Of a stretch of DNA of 45,652 bases, positions 1-11,480 are shown one piece after another; position 1 is the first letter of the stretch, and each line of letters opens with the position of its first letter. The notes under the pieces were generated by a model, which was given only the letters and a program-made list of their open reading frames with translations, did no database searches and was not told where the DNA came from. The stretch comes from Phoronis australis. Lineage: Eukaryota > Phoronida > Phoronidae. The translations under genes and the position numbers were made by a program. The stretch covers positions 1 through 45,652 of the forward strand of contig NMRA01000206.1 of assembly GCA_002633005.1 (NCBI GenBank), given 5' to 3'.

Positions 1-134
1 CTTGACGTCGGTTTATCAACGTTTGTTTAACTATTGAAAGGTGGTAAAATTGAATCAACCTACAAATACTAATTGCGTGAAATTAAACCAGCGTAAACTT
101 TATGTTGAAATGCTGACGACGTGGTAAAATCAAA
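1..134 (+). repeat. Interspersed repeat fragment, copy at 43667-43801
   Basis: These bases match 43667-43801 in the same orientation with scattered substitutions and small indels (shared words include GGTTTATCAACG, ATCAACCTACAAATAC and GTGGTAAAATCAAA). At the right-hand copy the segment sits between two GC-rich GCCGAC arrays, so it is probably an internal part of the same element family. The left end is cut by the window edge. I see no coding potential. Confidence 0.75.
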
Positions 135-589
135 GTAATGTAAAATGATATCGCGGAAACATAATTTCGAACTCTAGATATGAGACTAATTCTTATACAT
201 TATGCATAAAAAAGTATCAACAACCAAGAAATTTGAAATGTTACAGTAAATTTGCATAAAAATCAGAATACAACGCAGGATGTTTTACGACCTTAAGTGT
301 TTTTATGCCCGGGAATGCTCAACAGTAGCCCGCATTGGCCGCCATCCATTATTGCACTTGGTCATCACTTCACCACACTGTATATTGCGCTTTCCCTTTG
401 ATAATTATTGTGTATTTTTGTACAATTTCTTAATAGGTTGGTACAGCAATAGACCAAAAGTTTATTTTTGGAGCAACATAAACAATGGTTTGAATCAATG
501 TTTTAACAAGAGCAACGCAGAGCGTTGAAATGCGCCTACAATTGCACGGCATACGGTATCCTTCTAGGGTTGTTTATTGGTACCATAAA
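135..589. other. Unassigned AT-rich sequence
   Basis: I see no convincing exon, RNA gene or repeat here. An 82-codon ORF at 280-528 has no recognisable domain and is probably chance. Confidence 0.5.
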
Positions 590-1530
590 GTGGCCAGTAG
601 AGGGCACATATGTAGTATGTTGTACTTTGCAAAATGGAAAGGCATGGCCATTGTCTCCTCAAAAGGCTTAGGGGCAAAATGTGAGTGATCTTCATAATAC
701 AAGCACATCCTATACATCAGTTGCTTAAAGCACCACAGAAACATAGAATTAAAAACAAATTTACCGACATACGAGATTTGCACAGCATTAGAATGCCAGA
801 AACAAATTTCTACTTGGAACTTTTCCTTCATAGTCACGAAGTAACACAAAGTATACACCTGAAGACCTATGAAAATACAGAGGGCAATGTAAAATACTAA
901 AATTGCCACTAGAGGCATACCGGTAGTCAGAATCATCCTAAAGTCGTCATCGTCCGTTGTCAACATCACATAAATACACTTGCTAAATTTAGTAAAGATA
1001 CTGCAAATGGTTTGGGAGATACAGCCATGGGCGCAAAAAAAACTGCCACTAGGAGGCGCCACAGTAATCAAAGTCATGGAAATTCAGCGTTAACCGTCCT
1101 CTTCATAGTAAGAACATACATGCCAATTTTCACAATCATACTTATAGCGGTTTGGTTGATAGAGGGGTGGACGCCAAAAAACAGACTCAAAACCAGTAAA
1201 AATGGCCACTGGGTGTCGCAAACTAGGTCGAATCCATCCGAAAACGGGAGGATAGTGTCATCGCACTAATAGGTGCCTACATACCAAATTTCATGAAAAC
1301 CCGTTCAGGACTTTTGAAGATACAAAGGTAAGCGTAAAAAACTAAAATTGCCACTAGGGAGCACGCCGGTAGTCGGATCCCTCCGAAAGTTCGCACATGC
1401 CGTCCCATTCATGAATGGAACATATGTGCCAAATTTCATGAACGTATGTCAAAGGGTTTTGGAGATAAAGCAGCGGACGCCGGACGGACACCGCCCGGAC
1501 GGACGGACGGAGATGACGACATAATGCGTC
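590..1530 (-). repeat. Block of ~150-bp monomer repeats (minus orientation)
   Basis: This block repeats a module seen more clearly at 26.7-28.9 kb, here in reverse orientation. Each module has a motif like GCCACTAGGAGGCGC, a stretch like TTGCTAAATTTAGTAAA or CCAAATTTCATGAA, and a purine/pyrimidine-rich link. Motif copies lie at about 591-607, 904-915, 1044-1060, 1193-1209 and 1349-1364, roughly 150 bases apart. The block ends in a short GGAC-rich microsatellite at about 1484-1512. ORFs of 167 codons (574-1077, minus) and 98 codons (1354-1650, minus) run across the modules and are not credible genes. Confidence 0.75.
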
Positions 1531-2048
1531 CACATATAAATATGTGGGCACATAAAAATTGATTTCGGCCGACGTTTGTTCATCAACAACATAGACAGAA
1601 CAGTTACAGACACTGACCGCTTTTGTTAACTTCTTGTGGCGATGATACAAATGATTTTTTTACCATCATTGATAAGAAGTTTTACTGAGATGAGGTATGA
1701 TTTAATATGCATGCCTAATACTATATGCGCAGACACGAAGCTTGAAAAGTTCTCTTATCATCCCTTGTAATTCTGTGGCAGTTGTTTCTTTCATCTGTTG
1801 GTTGATGAACGCACATGCGGTCTTCAAATGTACAGTGTAGAATCTGGACTATTGTAATTATGTTTTATTTCATGTTCTTTCCAAAAATTATGAAAATGAT
1901 TGTTTGTTTTCAGAGCAAGGGAAGAATTGTAATCAGATATAAATGTAAATGGCTTATTGTAGGCATAATAGGTGTTATTCACAGTTATTACATATAATTG
2001 AACCGATATTACAATATAAGTTTGCCTAAGACCGTGCTCCTGTAATCG
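1531..2048. other. Unassigned AT-rich sequence
   Basis: No domain, splice-flanked exon or repeat was recognised between the monomer block and the mirrored segment that starts near 2049. Confidence 0.4.
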
Positions 2049-2920
2049 GTATGCCGCGTAGACTGAGACAAATATCTCTTCACCACATATTCACATCTTT
2101 CCATTCAAAATTGTTTTATTTGTCAATACGTTGTTGTCAGAAAACACTTATTTTTGGAACAATGTGAACGACCAACTGAACCTGTAACTGGCACAGATTT
2201 TAATGTCACCGATGCATGGAAACGGAATGTGCAAAGATAAAATTGGTTGTAGCCTCAACAGTGGTAATTCCGTGTTTGATGTCAGACTGTAAGTTCGTGG
2301 AAATCGAAACCATATGATTTCGAAGTTAGAGCCTTCCAAGTCCGTGGGTTTAGGGCATACAGGACCGTGTATTTTGCGTCTTTACTGCAAGGGTTGATAC
2401 TATGAAAATAAAATCCCGCAGTAAGAGCTCTTCGGTGCAACAACCCACTCACTATCCCATCATCATAGAAGACCCGTGAAGAACATTAAAAACGCAAAAA
2501 TATGCAGTTTAGTGCAACACAAACAAAAAACAAGAGTGGGCGAAGACTATCAAAAATAGCTGTGTTTACAAAATGACTACGGCGTTGGATTGACCGGGAA
2601 GCAGCCAATCTAATGCAACTTGTTAATGTCACGAGTTAAAAGATCAAATGTAAAGAATACTTTCACATTTTGTTTTCCAGAACTTGTCTTGTCCATAATC
2701 CAGTGTTCAATATTACCGCTTGCCTTCAACCAGCAAATTAGTGGTGAGCTCACATGTAAGGCAGACACAGTAAAACTAGGTTAATTTATTTGACCCTGTG
2801 CCTAGACGAATATGCATCTGCATACAAAGCAGTATCAGCCTGACAACCTATTATGCAACTGCTACTCAAGCCTAAAATAGCAGCGGACCAATGGGTCGGT
2901 TGATGTCCGGTCGGCAATTT
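2049..2920 (+). repeat. Mirrored element segment (inverted copy at 44010-44931)
   Basis: Read forwards, this segment matches the reverse complement of about 44010-44931 through its whole length, with moderate divergence (for example ATGCCGCGTAGA, TTGGAACAA, ATTTCGAAGTTAGAGCC, TTAATTTATTTGACCCTGTG). At its right end (2880-2920) begins the same GGTCGG/CCGGTCGGC-rich sequence that forms arrays at 43.9 kb; the LINE at 2925 interrupts it there. It is probably part of a DNA transposon or similar repeat family. The minus-strand ORF at 2148-2339 has a counterpart in the other copy, but both are short and look fortuitous. Confidence 0.75.
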
Positions 2921-2924
2921 GGGC

Positions 2925-4442
2925 GAGAGTGTCAGGTCCATTTTTGTAGATATAGCTTCTGCTTTCGACTGTGTCCCTCACGACCTTCTACTTCACAAAC
3001 TTCGATCCTATGGCATTACTGGTATTCATTTAAACATAATCACCTCATATCTTTCCGAAAGAACATACAGTGTTCGTGTCGACTGCGTACTTTCAACTTT
3101 ATCCCCTCCTGGATTTGTAATCGCAGGTGTACCGCAGGGTAGCGTATTTGGCCCTCTTATCTTCTTGGTTTATATTAATGACTTTCCTGATAACCTGTCA
3201 TGTAGCACATACATGTACCTTTATGCGGATGACACGGCGCTTTTTTACCCCTTCGCAAGGAGCAGCCCTGAATGTTCTTTGCAGCTTCAACATGACCCTA
3301 AATAAACTAAGCTATTGGTCACAAGAATGGAGAATGAATTTTAAACCAGAAAAAAAGCGTTGACCTCACCTTTTCCAAATCTATTAATGCTCTCTTCCTT
3401 GTTGACCCGTCTTATGACCTTAAACTTAATGATGAAATCATTCCTAGAAAACAGTCGCACAGACATCTGGGTATACTGTTAGATGAAAAACTCTCATTCA
3501 CCCGTCACGCTCGGGAGCTCGTAAAAAAACTCAGGAACTAATTAACCCACTTAAGCTTGACTCTCGTCATCTGAATTCTACACATTTAGAAGTTTTGTTC
3601 AAATCCGTTGTACTTCGACACATTGATTATTGTGATAATATATATCAGTCTGCCAATACGGGTGCACTCCAACATTTGGAGAAGTTACAATATCAAGCTG
3701 CCTTACTCATAACCGGAGCTTACAAAGGATCCAATAGTGTTAAGGTTTTGAATAGTCTCAAGTGGCCCAAACTGTCTACTCGACGCAATCTTCACATGAC
3801 CACATTTACCTTCAAGGTAATAAACAATGTCAACAACGTGTCTCAAAAAATATTTGATCTATATACTAGAGAAGGCCATCGTAGTGATTTGACATCTTCC
3901 ACAACATATGCAATTCATCCGTCGTTCAGTCAGGCATTCAGAAGGTCTACAGTCTCGATGTGCATCAACAACTTGAATTCTCTTCCAGTCTCTCTTAAGG
4001 AAAGCAACTCTTTTACGAGTATAAAAATAATTTTAGGACTGTTTTTCATAATTTTGAGAACTCAACACCCTTGACTCAACTCTCCCATACCCGCGATAAT
4101 CAAATAGCATTGTACAGATCAAGATGTGGCCTTTTCCTCAACTCTGACAAGTTCAGGCACAACTTTAGTGATGTCTCTCCAAACTGTAAATGGGGTGGCC
4201 ATCAATCTTATCCTCATATTTTCTTCAAATGTCCCCTCATCCAATACCTGAGAGACTCACTCTTTCGTGCACTCAATGATAACCAATCAACTGTTAACGC
4301 TCTCAATTCTTGTAATGACATCCCTACTAGAGTTTCATTGTTACTGAATGGTAGTCCTAACCTTGACTTCGTTCTCAACGAATTCCTCCTAAGCAACGTT
4401 AGCAAATTTTTATTTACCGTTTATCAATATTGTTGCATCTGA
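2925..4442 (+). pseudogene. 5'-truncated, frameshifted LINE reverse transcriptase
   Basis: The conceptual product is the second half of a non-LTR retrotransposon polyprotein. Reverse transcriptase motifs appear in order: IFVDIASAFDCVPH (about 2940-2985), GVPQGSVFGPLIFLVYINDF (about 3126-3185) and the catalytic LYADDTALF (about 3219-3245). The thumb and C-terminal region follow, with LRHIDYCDNIYQSANTGALQ and a closing Cys/His segment near 4176-4240 (C-KWGGHQSYPHIFFKC). The reading frame shifts near 3270, 3361, 3540-3595 and 4050, so no functional protein is made. There is no endonuclease and the element starts abruptly inside the RT domain, which is normal 5' truncation. The tail resembles Jockey/CR1/Crack-type LINEs, but I cannot fix the clade by eye. 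Confidence 0.9.
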
Positions 4443-4917
4443 TTTCCCTACATGTTGTTATATATCTGTAATAGTATATCTAAGTATTGGAATACTTATT
4501 TTAGATACCACTTAATAGTATACACCTCAGTAGTATAGTAAGAGATTTTGGAGTCTTATTTTGAGGCTCCTGGGTCAAAGGTCATCCATGTGAAAGGAAA
4601 AGGTCACGTGGAATAACTGCAATCGGAAGGGACACCTACCGGACGGATGTGTCAATGACGTTACATCTCATGACGTAATAGGTTTAATTGGTTAGAGAGA
4701 CACCTCGATGCCCGTTTTGCGGCTCCTAGCAACGATCGAGATTTGAAACAAAAGAGGGATGCTGAATAAGAACAAAACTTATTTCGTGTGTGCCGACTGT
4801 ATATTGTGTGTTCTTTTTCATCAAAAACAAAAGGCTTATACAAAAGGGGATAACCACCCAACTCAACAACAGATGTCGCGTAAAGTCTAACCCAGGCCCG
4901 GACGGTACTAAGCGAAG
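4443..4917. other. LINE 3' flank / unassigned, with DR1-like motif
   Basis: The first part may be the 3' UTR of the LINE. A GGGTCA-A-AGGTCA word at 4572-4584 is a DR1-type nuclear receptor half-site pair, which may be chance. No gene is seen. Confidence 0.4.
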
Positions 4918-4944
4918 CCCTTACAAAAATGAACTTACGTTTTC

Positions 4945-5400
4945 ATCGAAAAACTTAAGTTTTTGGTCTGAAAAACTTAAGTTTTCATTCCCGAAAACTT
5001 AAGTTTTTGTCGAAAACTTAAGTATTTTGGAACAAGTTTTTTGGAACGAACTTAAGTTTTCATAACTTAAGTTTTCAAAAACTTAAATTCTGAAAATTTA
5101 AGTTTTTCAAAAACTTAAGTTCTGAAAACTTAAGTTTTTCAAAAACTTAAGTTTTCTGAAAATTTAAGTTTTGATGACTTATGTTTGTTACTAAAAACTT
5201 GTTCCAAAATACTTAAGTTTTTGAAAACTTAAGTTTCAGAAACATAAGTTTTTGAAAAACTTAAGTTTTGGAACAAGTTTTTAGTAACAAACATAAGTCA
5301 TCAAAACTTAAATTTTTGAAAACTAAGTTTTCCGAACATAAGTTTTCAAGGAACTAACTTTTTAAAACTGAAGTTTTCTAAAAGCAATAAGTTTCAATAG
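4945..5400. repeat. AACTTAAGTT palindrome array (left)
   Basis: About ten exact copies of AACTTAAGTT plus degenerate versions (AATTTAAGTT, AACATAAGTT) occur at irregular spacing of about 15-30 bases, often flanked by A and T runs. Each copy is self-complementary and contains a CTTAAG core. Confidence 0.9.
5159..5316. repeat. Perfect 51-bp inverted repeat (hairpin)
   Basis: Positions 5159-5209 and 5266-5316 are exact reverse complements (51 bases each) around a 56-base loop. The loop is itself made of AACTTAAGTT-like palindromes. Both arms include TGATGACTTATGTTTGTTAC. The perfect match inside an otherwise decayed array implies a recent origin or gene conversion. Confidence 0.9.
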
Positions 5401-6496
5401 GACAGACATTCAAAAATTTCGACTTTCACTGAAACAAGAGTGGAGTACAGTAACAAATGTAATGATTGTCATAAAGTTCTAACTTTACATTAACAGTGAT
5501 TAATTGCAGAAAATAAAATGCACTGCCTAAAATACACTAGTTCCTTAAAATAAGTGAACATAAGTGAAATATCAAAATCTTAAAAACCAGAAACATTTCA
5601 AAAATCAGTTCATCAAGTGTCATGCATACAATGCAGTGAAAACTAAATGAGGCTAATAATATGTTCATTATTTGCATCGTTCTTAATCTATGACAATTAT
5701 GCGATAACTGAGGGGGCAAAATGGAATGTACAAACAGAGAAATCACTACCAAATCATGAAACACAACCAAAGAAAATGTGATTACATAGCCAGGAAAGTC
5801 ACAACAAAAGTCTACGTTTTAACTAAAATTACAGCAATGACACCAAGAATAACAAGTCACTTAATATGCAAAATCCAAGAATATCTGCAGAGACAAAAGC
5901 ATAACATAAAACGTAACAGGTAACTAAAAGTTTATCGACAATGGCGACAGGTCTGATTTTGGGAAGTACAATCCTTATGCTAGAAATAGTGCCTAGAATC
6001 ACCTATAATTGTTTGCAACCTTAAAAATATCAATTTAAATGTCAAAGTTTCGTTTTGTTGACAATCATAATAAAAGCAAATCCAATACACTCCATGGTGC
6101 GAACAAGTTTCACTAAAAGTAACCCTAAGTACAACCTGGTTATACGAGATGGAAATTAGAAAACTTAGACCATTGACCACAAAAATATTCATTTTCCTTT
6201 AATTTAAAGCTACTGAACTTCATACAAATATAGGGCCTTTCATACTAACATCGACGCGTCGAAGTTTTTGGAAGTTACTGTCAGTATAAACTATCAACTT
6301 CAGTCCTATCGAAGTTATTGCCAGGGGCCACTGTTATCATTAACAATTGCATAGTAGTGTGATGGCTAATAGTTGCTTATACCTTGCTCTAATAATCACC
6401 AATCAATTTAGAAATAAGTTTTGTGTCAATTAACACATGTAAATGTTCCCAAGTTGTCACATCTTAGCGTGCAGTGCTACCTTGCGATACTTTCGA
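5401..6496. other. Unassigned interior sequence
   Basis: AT-rich sequence with no recognisable domain. Small ORFs at 5537-5770, 5726-5923 and 5980-6192 look random. Confidence 0.4.
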
Positions 6497-6700
6497 TCAC
6501 GACAGCGTCAGCTCCTGTTTACTTCGAAGTTCATTAACTACCGAAGCCAGAATGAACGGTCCACTTAACTTCGCAGTATACGCCGATGCTCCGCTCAGAC
6601 AAGAGTTAAGTCTATGTGAAAGGGCCCTATGGTAGATCACAAGCCACTTAATCTTCTTTAGCTGGATCTGCTCGCTTAGCTTCACAGGCAAATAATCCAT
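6497..6700 (-). CDS. Possible small ORF or exon (67 codons)
   Basis: A minus-strand ATG ORF that I do not recognise. It starts MDYLPVKLSEQI and ends at a TGA. The composition is protein-like (mixed charged and hydrophobic, no low complexity), but no domain or splice context confirms it. It lies on the same strand as two other exon-like pieces at 6754-6832 and 7781-7843. Confidence 0.15.
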   Translation of the reverse strand: MDYLPVKLSEQIQLKKIKWLVIYHRALSHRLNSCLSGASAYTAKLSGPFILASVVNELRSKQELTLS

Positions 6701-6753
6701 GTTTTGTGACTACAGACGCGCGTTTCTGAGCTCAGATAACTGAATTCATAGGT

Positions 6754-6832
6754 TCATGAGCTGCAGTTCGTAAGTGCGTACGTTGCGTTGTCTGGGTAGC
6801 CTTCCTTATCCAACGATTGTTGAAAGCACTTT
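6754..6832 (-). CDS. Possible terminal exon, unknown protein
   Basis: On the minus strand, a good acceptor (TTGTCTTTATTGCAG) is followed by 25 codons containing KCFQQSLDKEGYPDN and ending LTNCSS-stop. If the upstream reading frame is used without splicing, a CCLYCRKC Cys cluster precedes it, which might suggest a zinc-binding end. I cannot name a family. Confidence 0.2.
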
Positions 6833-7780
6833 CTGCAATAAAGACAACAAATTTTAATAACAGACGGGTAAAAGCTATCAGTATAAGACAACTTAACTTG
6901 CTGGATATTTATCGTCCTGTTTATACAACACTGATTTGTTAAACTTCCTGACTTATATACAGAGCCTAGAATAGTCTTCAACCTCAAAATTTAACCAATC
7001 ACTCTCTAGGATTCAAGTGCAAGACTAGTCTGCAAGTTTACTTCAAGCATTCACTGCAGTGGGTCAGTTTTCCACATACTGTTTTGAATGAAGTTTTAAT
7101 CATGGATTCGCGACATTCAAAACAATTTTATTCTATACAACTTGAATACAAAACATGCACATGGTCACCTATTATGCTATTACAATCTAGAACAAACCGT
7201 GCTTATGACAAAACTTAATGTGTTAATAAAAGTTGGACTTCACGCTAACCAGGTATCGTATTATGTAACTTTTTAGTTCAAGTTCTATGACAGATTAATT
7301 AATATTTTTATCAAATGATGAAACTGTTGGCAACTGCAATAAACTTCAATTCCCATTATTTTTATAAACTTTTCATTGTTTCATTCGTTAATCTGATAAG
7401 AAAATGCACAACTCTACATAATGAGCAGAGCTAGTTGTATTCTAACTAGCTGTCTCCGGCCAACACAGAACTTCATACTAATGTTTCATGGACATTTAGC
7501 TGACACAACCAGCGTTAGAACTGAAAGTTTAATCTGAAATGTATACTTCGGCGTGTCCTTTCTGTAACTTATAGCAAAACCAAGAAGCTTTAGATTGACT
7601 TGACCAAATGGCAACAAGTGAGCTTGTTTAAGATTATAAGCCCATTGGCTAAACCAAGGACAAATTCATATTGTTTCAAATTCAAACCCTAATAGCAGCA
7701 CTATGTTTAACTCAACAATGAAACATATGAAGCTACACCTGCCATGTCGATGTTAACAGCCCAATACCACCCCTGGGTGA

Positions 7781-7843
7781 TTATTTCGATGCAAATGTTT
7801 GGATGTCTAGTTCTTCCAAGTACTCCGCCAAGTTAATAGAGAC
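7781..7843 (-). CDS. Possible terminal exon, unknown protein
   Basis: On the minus strand, a pyrimidine-rich acceptor (TATTGTTTTCAG) precedes 20 codons reading VSINLAEYLEELDIQTFASK and a TAA stop. The peptide looks like a natural acidic C-terminal helix. No upstream exon was identified, so this could be chance. Confidence 0.2.
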   Translation of the reverse strand, partial: VSINLAEYLEELDIQTFASK

Positions 7844-10800
7844 CTGAAAACAATAAGATGTTAGCAAACATAACAGCATGTGATAGCTTCTTAAGAATCC
7901 AGACATAACCCATTTACAGGGAATGTTATCCATGTAAAGATCAGGGGCGGTGGGGGGGGGTCCCAGGAATTTGAGTTGGGGGTTGGGGCAGAGTAGGGTT
8001 TTGCCCATCAGATATTCACCCCCTGCCCCCCAACTGCCAATTGATCTTGTAGCGTTTTAGGGGGCCAGGGCCATGGCCCCTTAGCTATCCTCTGAATGCA
8101 CCATTGAAGATACTGGCATGGTCTTCAGGAGAAGTCTTACGTAACCATGATATTTTACAGTGAAAATAAAACTATTATCTCATGTACTACAGTAAACATA
8201 AAAACACTATATCCTGTACTCCTACCAATCACTTTACTGGCTGACATTTGCAAAGATATTAAATTGAGGTTCCAAGCAAATTTCTAGAGGGAAAAGAATA
8301 TGCCCCAACAGACATGGGGAGATCATTCTAGTCAGTCCATATTCAACTCAACTCAACTCCTAGGTAAAGTTGTGCCCAGATTAACTATCACTTTCACCAT
8401 GAAACTAAAATATTTGATTTCAATAAAACCAGTTGAACTCGCATTGAATGTGAAAATTTTAAGTCTGAATATGCAAACTTTTGCGACATTCTAGTATTCC
8501 ACAACCCGGTAAAAATTTAAAAGCACATACTCAATCCCAAAGTCAAATCACGCAGATTTTCCTTATTTGCATTGAATTATTTGGTGCGATAAGATAGGGA
8601 TTATGCAAGTTTCACTGTGCTTAACAATAGTTAACATGTTGACTGGTGAGAGTTTACTTGGGTACATTATGACGTATGTCGGGGTGGGATCGGGGTGTCC
8701 TTTCGCATTCAATAACCTAGATCCTCCCGACAAACCTGAGCAAATCAGTCAAAATAGGCAATACAATAGTTACATTGGTTATTCTTAATTTTGAGAACCA
8801 AGCACATAAGCGCACCAAGGGGAGGCTCGAACGAGCACCCCCCCCCCCACTTGCCAAAGTGGGCATGAAAAGGTCAGCCTCATAGAAACAAAAAAACTTA
8901 AGAAAACGAGACACGAGTCCAGTAAAAAGCTGTAATTCAGGAATGCACTGTGCACAGCTCTGAACACACCACGTTGCTTTAGTAAAAGGTCAACATGCCC
9001 AAAAATTTGAGCACCCCCATATTTTAGGATTGGTACGTGGATGAGGCAAGTGAACCTTTCAAATTATTGACCTGTAGTGGATATGACAGGGCTCAACACT
9101 AACGGTTGCCCGATTGCCCGTGTACATGTAGATTTTGCGTCGGGCAAGTGGAATTTGAAAAGTACTTGCCCGATGGGCAAGTTAAAAAGCTAGCTGCATA
9201 GGCAAGTAGATCCGAAGATTGTCTGCTCGACATTTGCTCCAAAGTAACGAACCCCGACACAAGCCTATAAAAACCGTCGAAATAGCCCCTGTGGTGGTCA
9301 AAGAAAATCCCGTCTTCGAATGAGCACCGAAAGGAAAATAGAACGAGTGTGATGCAGCGTGCACAGATGACGCTAGCGGTCAAATCCTTTCGATTCTCTG
9401 AACGTGCCCTGCAGTTTCTGAATAAGTTGTCACGTGATACTACTGATTGTCTGGACACTGGCAAAACGTCTAAACATGGAAGCATTGGTTTAGTTGCTAA
9501 AAAACGAGTTCAGAAAGAATCAACGCAATAATATGAAACAAAATGAGTGCGGGGATGGGTTCCGCCATGAGAAATTAGGTTTTCTGGCCTGCGAGACAGT
9601 GAACACGGGATGACGTTTGATTTTTGCCGACGTTTACCCATGCTGGAAGCACCGCGTTCGTCAGCGGATGTAAGTCATACAGATAAGCGCAAAAGCTAAA
9701 AAGTGAATGATTGACGACATATTTTCTACACTACACAGCAGTTTAAAAGGCCTGGTATTTATTCAAGGGGAATTCCAAAAGACGTTCTTATGAATTCCCG
9801 GCTCCCGGTGGCGACTCCCGAAAGAAGAGGAATACGGTCTTAGGGATTGCCGCTCTGAAGTCTGAAGGGTGACTTTTTCGCGGTCTATCTATTTTTCAAA
9901 AATGTAATTATTTATTGAAAATAAAAGTATACGTGGCATCATTATATGTTAAAATTTGGTTTTAATTTATTACAAGGTACCGATGACCAAAACTGTGCAA
10001 GATTTTTACGGATAGCAAAAATTGAAATTCAGGTTAGCAACAACTCAAGTTTAATGCAGGAGGGCGTATAAACTAATGAATACACAGAAGTGTCTAGAGT
10101 TCGTCCTAGCTCATTTCGGCGCCTGTGAACGTGTGACAATTGTTCAGATACCATCGTTACTCTTCTAATTTGGGAGACGACTACACTTTGCCTTGGTAGT
10201 CCCCCCCCTTTGCATTGATCACACTGCCACAACCTCAGAAGACAGAAATATAATAGAGTAATAGCCTTCTGTGAACGTTATGGCTTCCCCTGAAGTATAT
10301 TAAGCGTTAGAAGTTTAGATAATTCACACACAGAATGAGTCCATGTCGGTGTGTGACAGCGTGACTCGTGAGTGGCTGACAATAACAACTGAGTGAACTT
10401 CTGAAGTCTGAACTTAACACGTTCGTTGGAAATCACAGCACCGATTGTGGCCAATCAATTTTAGAACGCTCTCTGGCACTAACCTGACTTCCAAAACTTC
10501 TGAAATATCTTCTTGCTGGCTCTGCTCGTAGTAATATAAACTTCATTGTCGCAGGCTAGCCAACACACGACTTTTTCTTCGAAGCTGACTGTCGGTTATA
10601 ATATTCAAACTGTTGACTTCCGGTGGAAACTGCCTTACGATTACAACTCAACACAAAGGAAACGTGCACAAGAACTACGTTGTTTTTTTTTAAGAATTGC
10701 ATGAAATTAATTGATTACATTGTACTGACCAGGTCAGTGTCTCAGGGGATTAACATTGGGTGCATTCTTACTGCTGTTGGTCACCGGATGTTCGTCTACA

Positions 10801-11039
10801 TTTAAATTCACAAAGACCTGCCGAAATGATTACATAACTGCACTAATTCTGTACTGACCATGTTAAGTGTTCGTCGTTTTGTGGTATTCGCATCTATATC
10901 AATGCTAAGGAAACATTCGGGCAACATTTTTTTGAGATGATGGGTTTTGCATGAGCAAACAATATTTTTTGTAGCAAATAATGGGAAAAAATTTCGAACC
11001 AAAAATTAAATAGATCTCACAATATTCAAATTTTAAAAA
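7844..11039. other. Unassigned interior sequence with homopolymer runs
   Basis: No gene is recognised. Poly-G/C runs occur near 7949-7960, 8839-8852 and 10200-10208. The longest ORF is a 128-codon minus-strand frame at 9099-9485, with no recognised domain. Its end overlaps a patch at 9100-9185 where TTGCCCG and CGGGCAA alternate. It may be a fragment of a dispersed repeat. Confidence 0.4.
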
Positions 11040-11465
11040 CTTAACGTAAATTTTCATCACATAGAAACCTTAAAGTTTTTAGAAAATTCAAGTTTTCCAC
11101 AAATGAAAAAATCCAGTCAGGAAAACTTAAGTTTTGTGATAAACTTAAGTTATCCGAAAAACTTAAGCTTTGTTAGTACAAAAAACTTAAGTTTTCACGA
11201 AAACTTAAGTTATTACTTGAAACTTAAGTTTATTTGTGAAAACTTAAGTTTTACACTTGAAAAAACTTAAGTTTTCTGAAAAACTTAAGTTTTCTGAAAA
11301 ACTTAACATTTTGCTGAAAAACTTTAGTTTTTGGCGAAAAACTTAAGTTTCTTTTAAAAACTTAAGTTTTTCGGAAGAACTTAAGTTTTTCCTCTAAAAC
11401 TTAAGTTATTTTCCAAAAACTTAAGTTTTTTCGCAAAAACTTAAGTTTTCAGCGAAAAACTTTGT
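11040..11465. repeat. AACTTAAGTT palindrome array (right)
   Basis: About fourteen exact AACTTAAGTT copies plus variants, irregularly spaced at about 20-35 bases. It mirrors the left array at 4945-5400 and abuts the right inverted terminus at 11464-11480. Confidence 0.9.
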
Positions 11466-11480
11466 TCATTTTTGTAAGGG

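Larger units (their letters stand above)
4918..11480. mobile_element. Putative TIR element with palindrome-array ends
   Basis: CCCTTACAAAAATGAAC at 4918-4934 is matched perfectly and inverted at 11464-11480. Just inside each terminus lies an array of the 10-mer palindrome AACTTAAGTT (4945-5400 and 11040-11465). This arrangement suggests one 6.56-kb element with short TIRs and subterminal repeats. No clean target-site duplication is visible (flanks ...GCGAAG and AGCGTA...). No transposase ORF is seen, so it would be non-autonomous. Alternatively, two solo copies of a small palindromic element lie here in opposite orientation. Confidence 0.5.

Noticed and set aside
574-1077. 167-codon minus-strand ORF with hydrophobic stretches
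   Set aside because: It runs through degenerate ~150-bp monomer repeats that also occur at 14.4 and 27 kb; no domain and no splice context.
11040-11465. CRISPR-like array of AACTTAAGTT
   Set aside because: Repeats are only 10 bases, spacers are irregular and A/T-rich, and the context is eukaryotic.
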